Source: Clostridium_AF sediminicola (GTDB lineage: Bacteria > Bacillota > Clostridia > Clostridiales > Clostridiaceae). Taken from it: 64,000 nucleotides of DNA. The stretch is taken from assembly GCF_050402865.1 (NCBI RefSeq), contig NZ_BAABMF010000001.1, forward strand, positions 1 to 64,000, given 5' to 3'. The notes beneath the pieces were generated by a model that ran no database searches, was not told where the DNA came from, and worked only from the letters and a program-made list of their open reading frames with translations. Of the stretch, positions 62,271-64,000 are shown one piece after another (position 1 is the stretch's first letter; each line of letters begins with the position of its first letter). A program made the translations under genes and the position numbers.

Positions 62271-62406
62271 ATTATTAAGCAAGTTTTTTAATTATTGATT
62301 AATTGTTGTTTTATTTCTTTTAAACTAAAAAATATGATTTGCGTATAGGGGAGAGTTTATATATAATAATTTTGATAGCTAAAAGTTAGAGAACAGGAGA
62401 AATGAA

Positions 62407-63675
62407 ATGAGAATCGGAGTAATGGGACCTAAGGACTCAATAGATAAAGTATTAGAAATAAAAGATGAGTATGATAGTGATATCGAGTTGATACCATATG
62501 AAGCTCATACGCTAACAGATAGTGCTAGGTTAGCTGAAAAATGTCAAAGAGAAGTTCATGGGATTTTATTTACAGGATGTTCAGTTTATGATTCGGTTTA
62601 TCAATCAGTTAAAATAACTAAACCCAATAAATTTGTACCGCATAACGAAACTAGTTTATTTAACTTAATTCTAAAAGATTTGGATAGCACAATATATAAT
62701 GTCAGTGTAGATATAATTGAAGAAAAAATACTTAGTGAAATTATATCTGACACTAACATTAAAAGTTACAAAGTTTTATCTCGCACTCCTGAATATACAG
62801 AAAAGGACTATATTAATTTTCATGAAGAAAACCTAAAAAATGGTAGTATAGATGCGATTTTTACTACTTTCAGTCCAATATATGATTACTTTAAGAAAAA
62901 AAATATACCAGTATATAGACTTTATACTACTAAGTTTTCAATAAGGAATACTATAAGCCATTTAATAAGCGAGATAAAGAATAATGAAATAGATGATGCT
63001 AAAATTTCTATCCAGATTATAAAAATTGATATTGATGCAAATCATCATAAAACAAAATTTGAATATTTAGATAAAGTATTGGACTTTGAAAAAGAGTTAA
63101 TTGGATATTTAAGGACTATTAATGGAGCTATATTTAATTCTAGTTGGAGTGAGTATATTATTTTTACAACGAAGGGATATATAAAGTCAGAAGAAGCCAG
63201 AAGTCAATTTTATAAAATTTTAACTAAGAGTAAATTCAGAGTATATTCTGGTGTAGGAGTTGGAAATAATGCAGCAGAAGCAGAATACAATGCTTCATTA
63301 GCTTTAGACTATTCTGAAGATAGTCTGGAAAACTGTTATTTCTTTATTTATGAAGATAAAATGGTAGAAGGTCCTATTTTACAATCAAATAACTTGTTAT
63401 ATAGAAACAATACAATAAACACTTCTTTAAAAAAAGTCTCTGAAAATACTGGATTGAGTATTAACTATCTTCAAAAGCTTCAGAGTATTATTAAATTATA
63501 CAAGAAAGATAGTTTCTCCTCTTCTGAGTTAGCTTATTATTTAGGGATAAGTGAGAGAAGCTCTAGAAGAATATTAAAAATGCTTGTAGATGGAGGTCAT
63601 GGAAGTAAAGTTGCTTACGAAAGTAAATCAGGAGCGGGAAGACCACAAAATATAATTAAGATTAGTGGAATATAG
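62407..63675 (+). CDS. HTH regulator with receptor and degenerate cyclase-like domains
   Basis: 422 residues. Start RIGVMGPKDSIDKVLEI and HGILFTGCSVYDSVYQS resemble the PrpR-N/periplasmic-binding-type receptor half. The central region (about 210-320) has YSGVGVGNNAAEAEYNASLALDYS, a cyclase/GGDEF-like turn without catalytic residues. A C-terminal winged or HTH domain (SSSELAYYLGISERSSRRILKMLVDGG) follows. Such regulators are often beside M20 hydrolases, and an M20-type gene begins downstream. The effector is unknown. Confidence 0.7.
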   Translation: MRIGVMGPKDSIDKVLEIKDEYDSDIELIPYEAHTLTDSARLAEKCQREVHGILFTGCSVYDSVYQSVKITKPNKFVPHNETSLFNLILKDLDSTIYNVSVDIIEEKILSEIISDTNIKSYKVLSRTPEYTEKDYINFHEENLKNGSIDAIFTTFSPIYDYFKKKNIPVYRLYTTKFSIRNTISHLISEIKNNEIDDAKISIQIIKIDIDANHHKTKFEYLDKVLDFEKELIGYLRTINGAIFNSSWSEYIIFTTKGYIKSEEARSQFYKILTKSKFRVYSGVGVGNNAAEAEYNASLALDYSEDSLENCYFFIYEDKMVEGPILQSNNLLYRNNTINTSLKKVSENTGLSINYLQKLQSIIKLYKKDSFSSSELAYYLGISERSSRRILKMLVDGGHGSKVAYESKSGAGRPQNIIKISGI

Positions 63676-63680
63676 AATTT

Positions 63681-63713
63681 AAGTCGGATAAAGTATATTT
63701 ATTCGACTTTTTT
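63681..63713 (+). terminator. Terminator of the HTH regulator gene
   Basis: AAGTCGGATAAA and TTTATTCGACTT form a 12-bp stem followed by TTTT. Confidence 0.85.
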
Positions 63714-63744
63714 AGTGCTCAAAAAAAGGTTTTATAGGACTTTC

Positions 63745-63773
63745 TTGACATAAGAAAAAAAGAAAGGTATTAT
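63745..63773 (+). promoter_or_regulatory. Promoter at the right edge
   Basis: TTGACA (63745-63750), 17 bases, TATTAT (63768-63773). It would drive the partial gene that follows, with a leader of about 140 bases. Confidence 0.75.
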
Positions 63774-63918
63774 TTAATTATGAACAAATTAAGAACAATG
63801 ACCTTAACAAATATTAACATAAAATTAAAACATATTGGAAAATGGATAATTTGTTGCTAAATTATCAAAAAAACAACGAAAATTAGAAGAAAGTATAAAC
63901 ATGAAAGTAGGTTTATTT

Positions 63919-64000
63919 ATGTTAGGTAAAAGATGTATGGAATATTTAAAGGAACTGTCTCAATTTAATGAAGGTTCAAATGGATTAACTAGATTATTTT
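63919..64000 (+). CDS. M20 family Zn-hydrolase, N-terminal fragment (runs off the right edge)
   Basis: 27 codons in view. KRCMEYLKELSQFNEG and NGLTRLF match the opening of M20 amidohydrolases of the N-carbamoyl-amino-acid or allantoate type (consensus around LxxLSxFG and GxTRL). The start is uncertain: ATG at 63919 has AGTAGGT upstream; ATG at 63901 is in frame but with a weaker site. Placement behind the HTH regulator supports the call. Confidence 0.5.
   Translation, partial: MLGKRCMEYLKELSQFNEGSNGLTRLF

Noticed and set aside
63780..63860. 26-codon frame after the promoter at the right edge (MNKLRTMTLTN...)
   Set aside because: No ribosome site; the start lies at or near the predicted transcript start. 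Could be a leader peptide but not supported.

Overview
The window is AT-rich chromosomal DNA of a low-GC Gram-positive anaerobe, most likely a Clostridia/Tissierellia-type amino-acid fermenter. The basis is codon use, AGGAGG-type ribosome sites with frequent TTG/GTG starts, lipoboxes, a diaminopentanoate-dehydrogenase-like gene, a SleB-type spore cortex hydrolase family member, riboswitch types common in Firmicutes, and a gene that appears to use selenocysteine. I see no rRNA or tRNA gene, no CRISPR array and no prophage. The only recognisable autonomous transposon is a partial IS110-family element at the left edge.

Layout. 1-560: IS110 transposase 5' end, its non-coding end (candidate bridge RNA) and a palindromic repeat. 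0.7-4.5 kb: a thiolase-fold gene lacking two of three catalytic residues, a small unknown gene, and a MATE exporter with its TetR repressor behind a double operator. 4.7-8.6 kb: an unknown membrane/lipoprotein operon, an SH3 lipoprotein and a broken LysM gene. 8.7-14 kb: chemoreceptor plus CheW, then a guanine riboswitch and purine permease. 14-18.5 kb: SatD/DUF3307 genes and two unknown genes. 18.5-22 kb: VOC and MBL-fold enzymes, then an MFS exporter with an ArsR-type regulator. 22-33.4 kb: LacI regulator, polyamine-type ABC importer, adenine deaminase, MTA/SAH-type deaminase, and on the other strand an ATP-grasp ligase and an Orn/Lys/Arg decarboxylase. 33.5-38.2 kb: acetyltransferase, ECF S-component with a TudS-like protein, an ABC-F protein with a structured uORF leader, and a soluble chemoreceptor. 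38.4-41.6 kb: arsR-acr3-disulfide reductase operon. 41.6-46 kb: YitT, YjdF with its riboswitch, amidohydrolase, PC4/YdbC, DUF421. 46-51.3 kb: EAL phosphodiesterase, lactate dehydrogenase, a DUF5714 protein with an in-frame UGA and a SECIS-like hairpin, and a SleB/LysM hydrolase. 51.6-55.4 kb: TPP riboswitch followed by thiT-tenA-thiM-thiE-thiD (thiamine salvage). 55.5-64 kb: WG-repeat protein, MerR regulator, diaminopentanoate dehydrogenase, MASE3 histidine kinase, an HTH regulator with a degenerate cyclase-like domain, and the start of an M20 hydrolase.

Two repeat families run through the intergenic spaces. One is a hairpin element whose arms are tandem 7-base repeats. The 7-mers differ between copies but stay complementary within a copy; full or partial copies lie near 4.5, 12.1, 21.9, 43.7, 49.5, 50.45 and 54.6 kb. 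The other is a roughly 300-bp imperfect palindrome near 55.7 kb, with deletion forms at 0.5 and 1.75 kb. The most notable single observation is the probable selenoprotein at 49603-50382, which would be annotated 31 residues too short if UGA were read only as stop.
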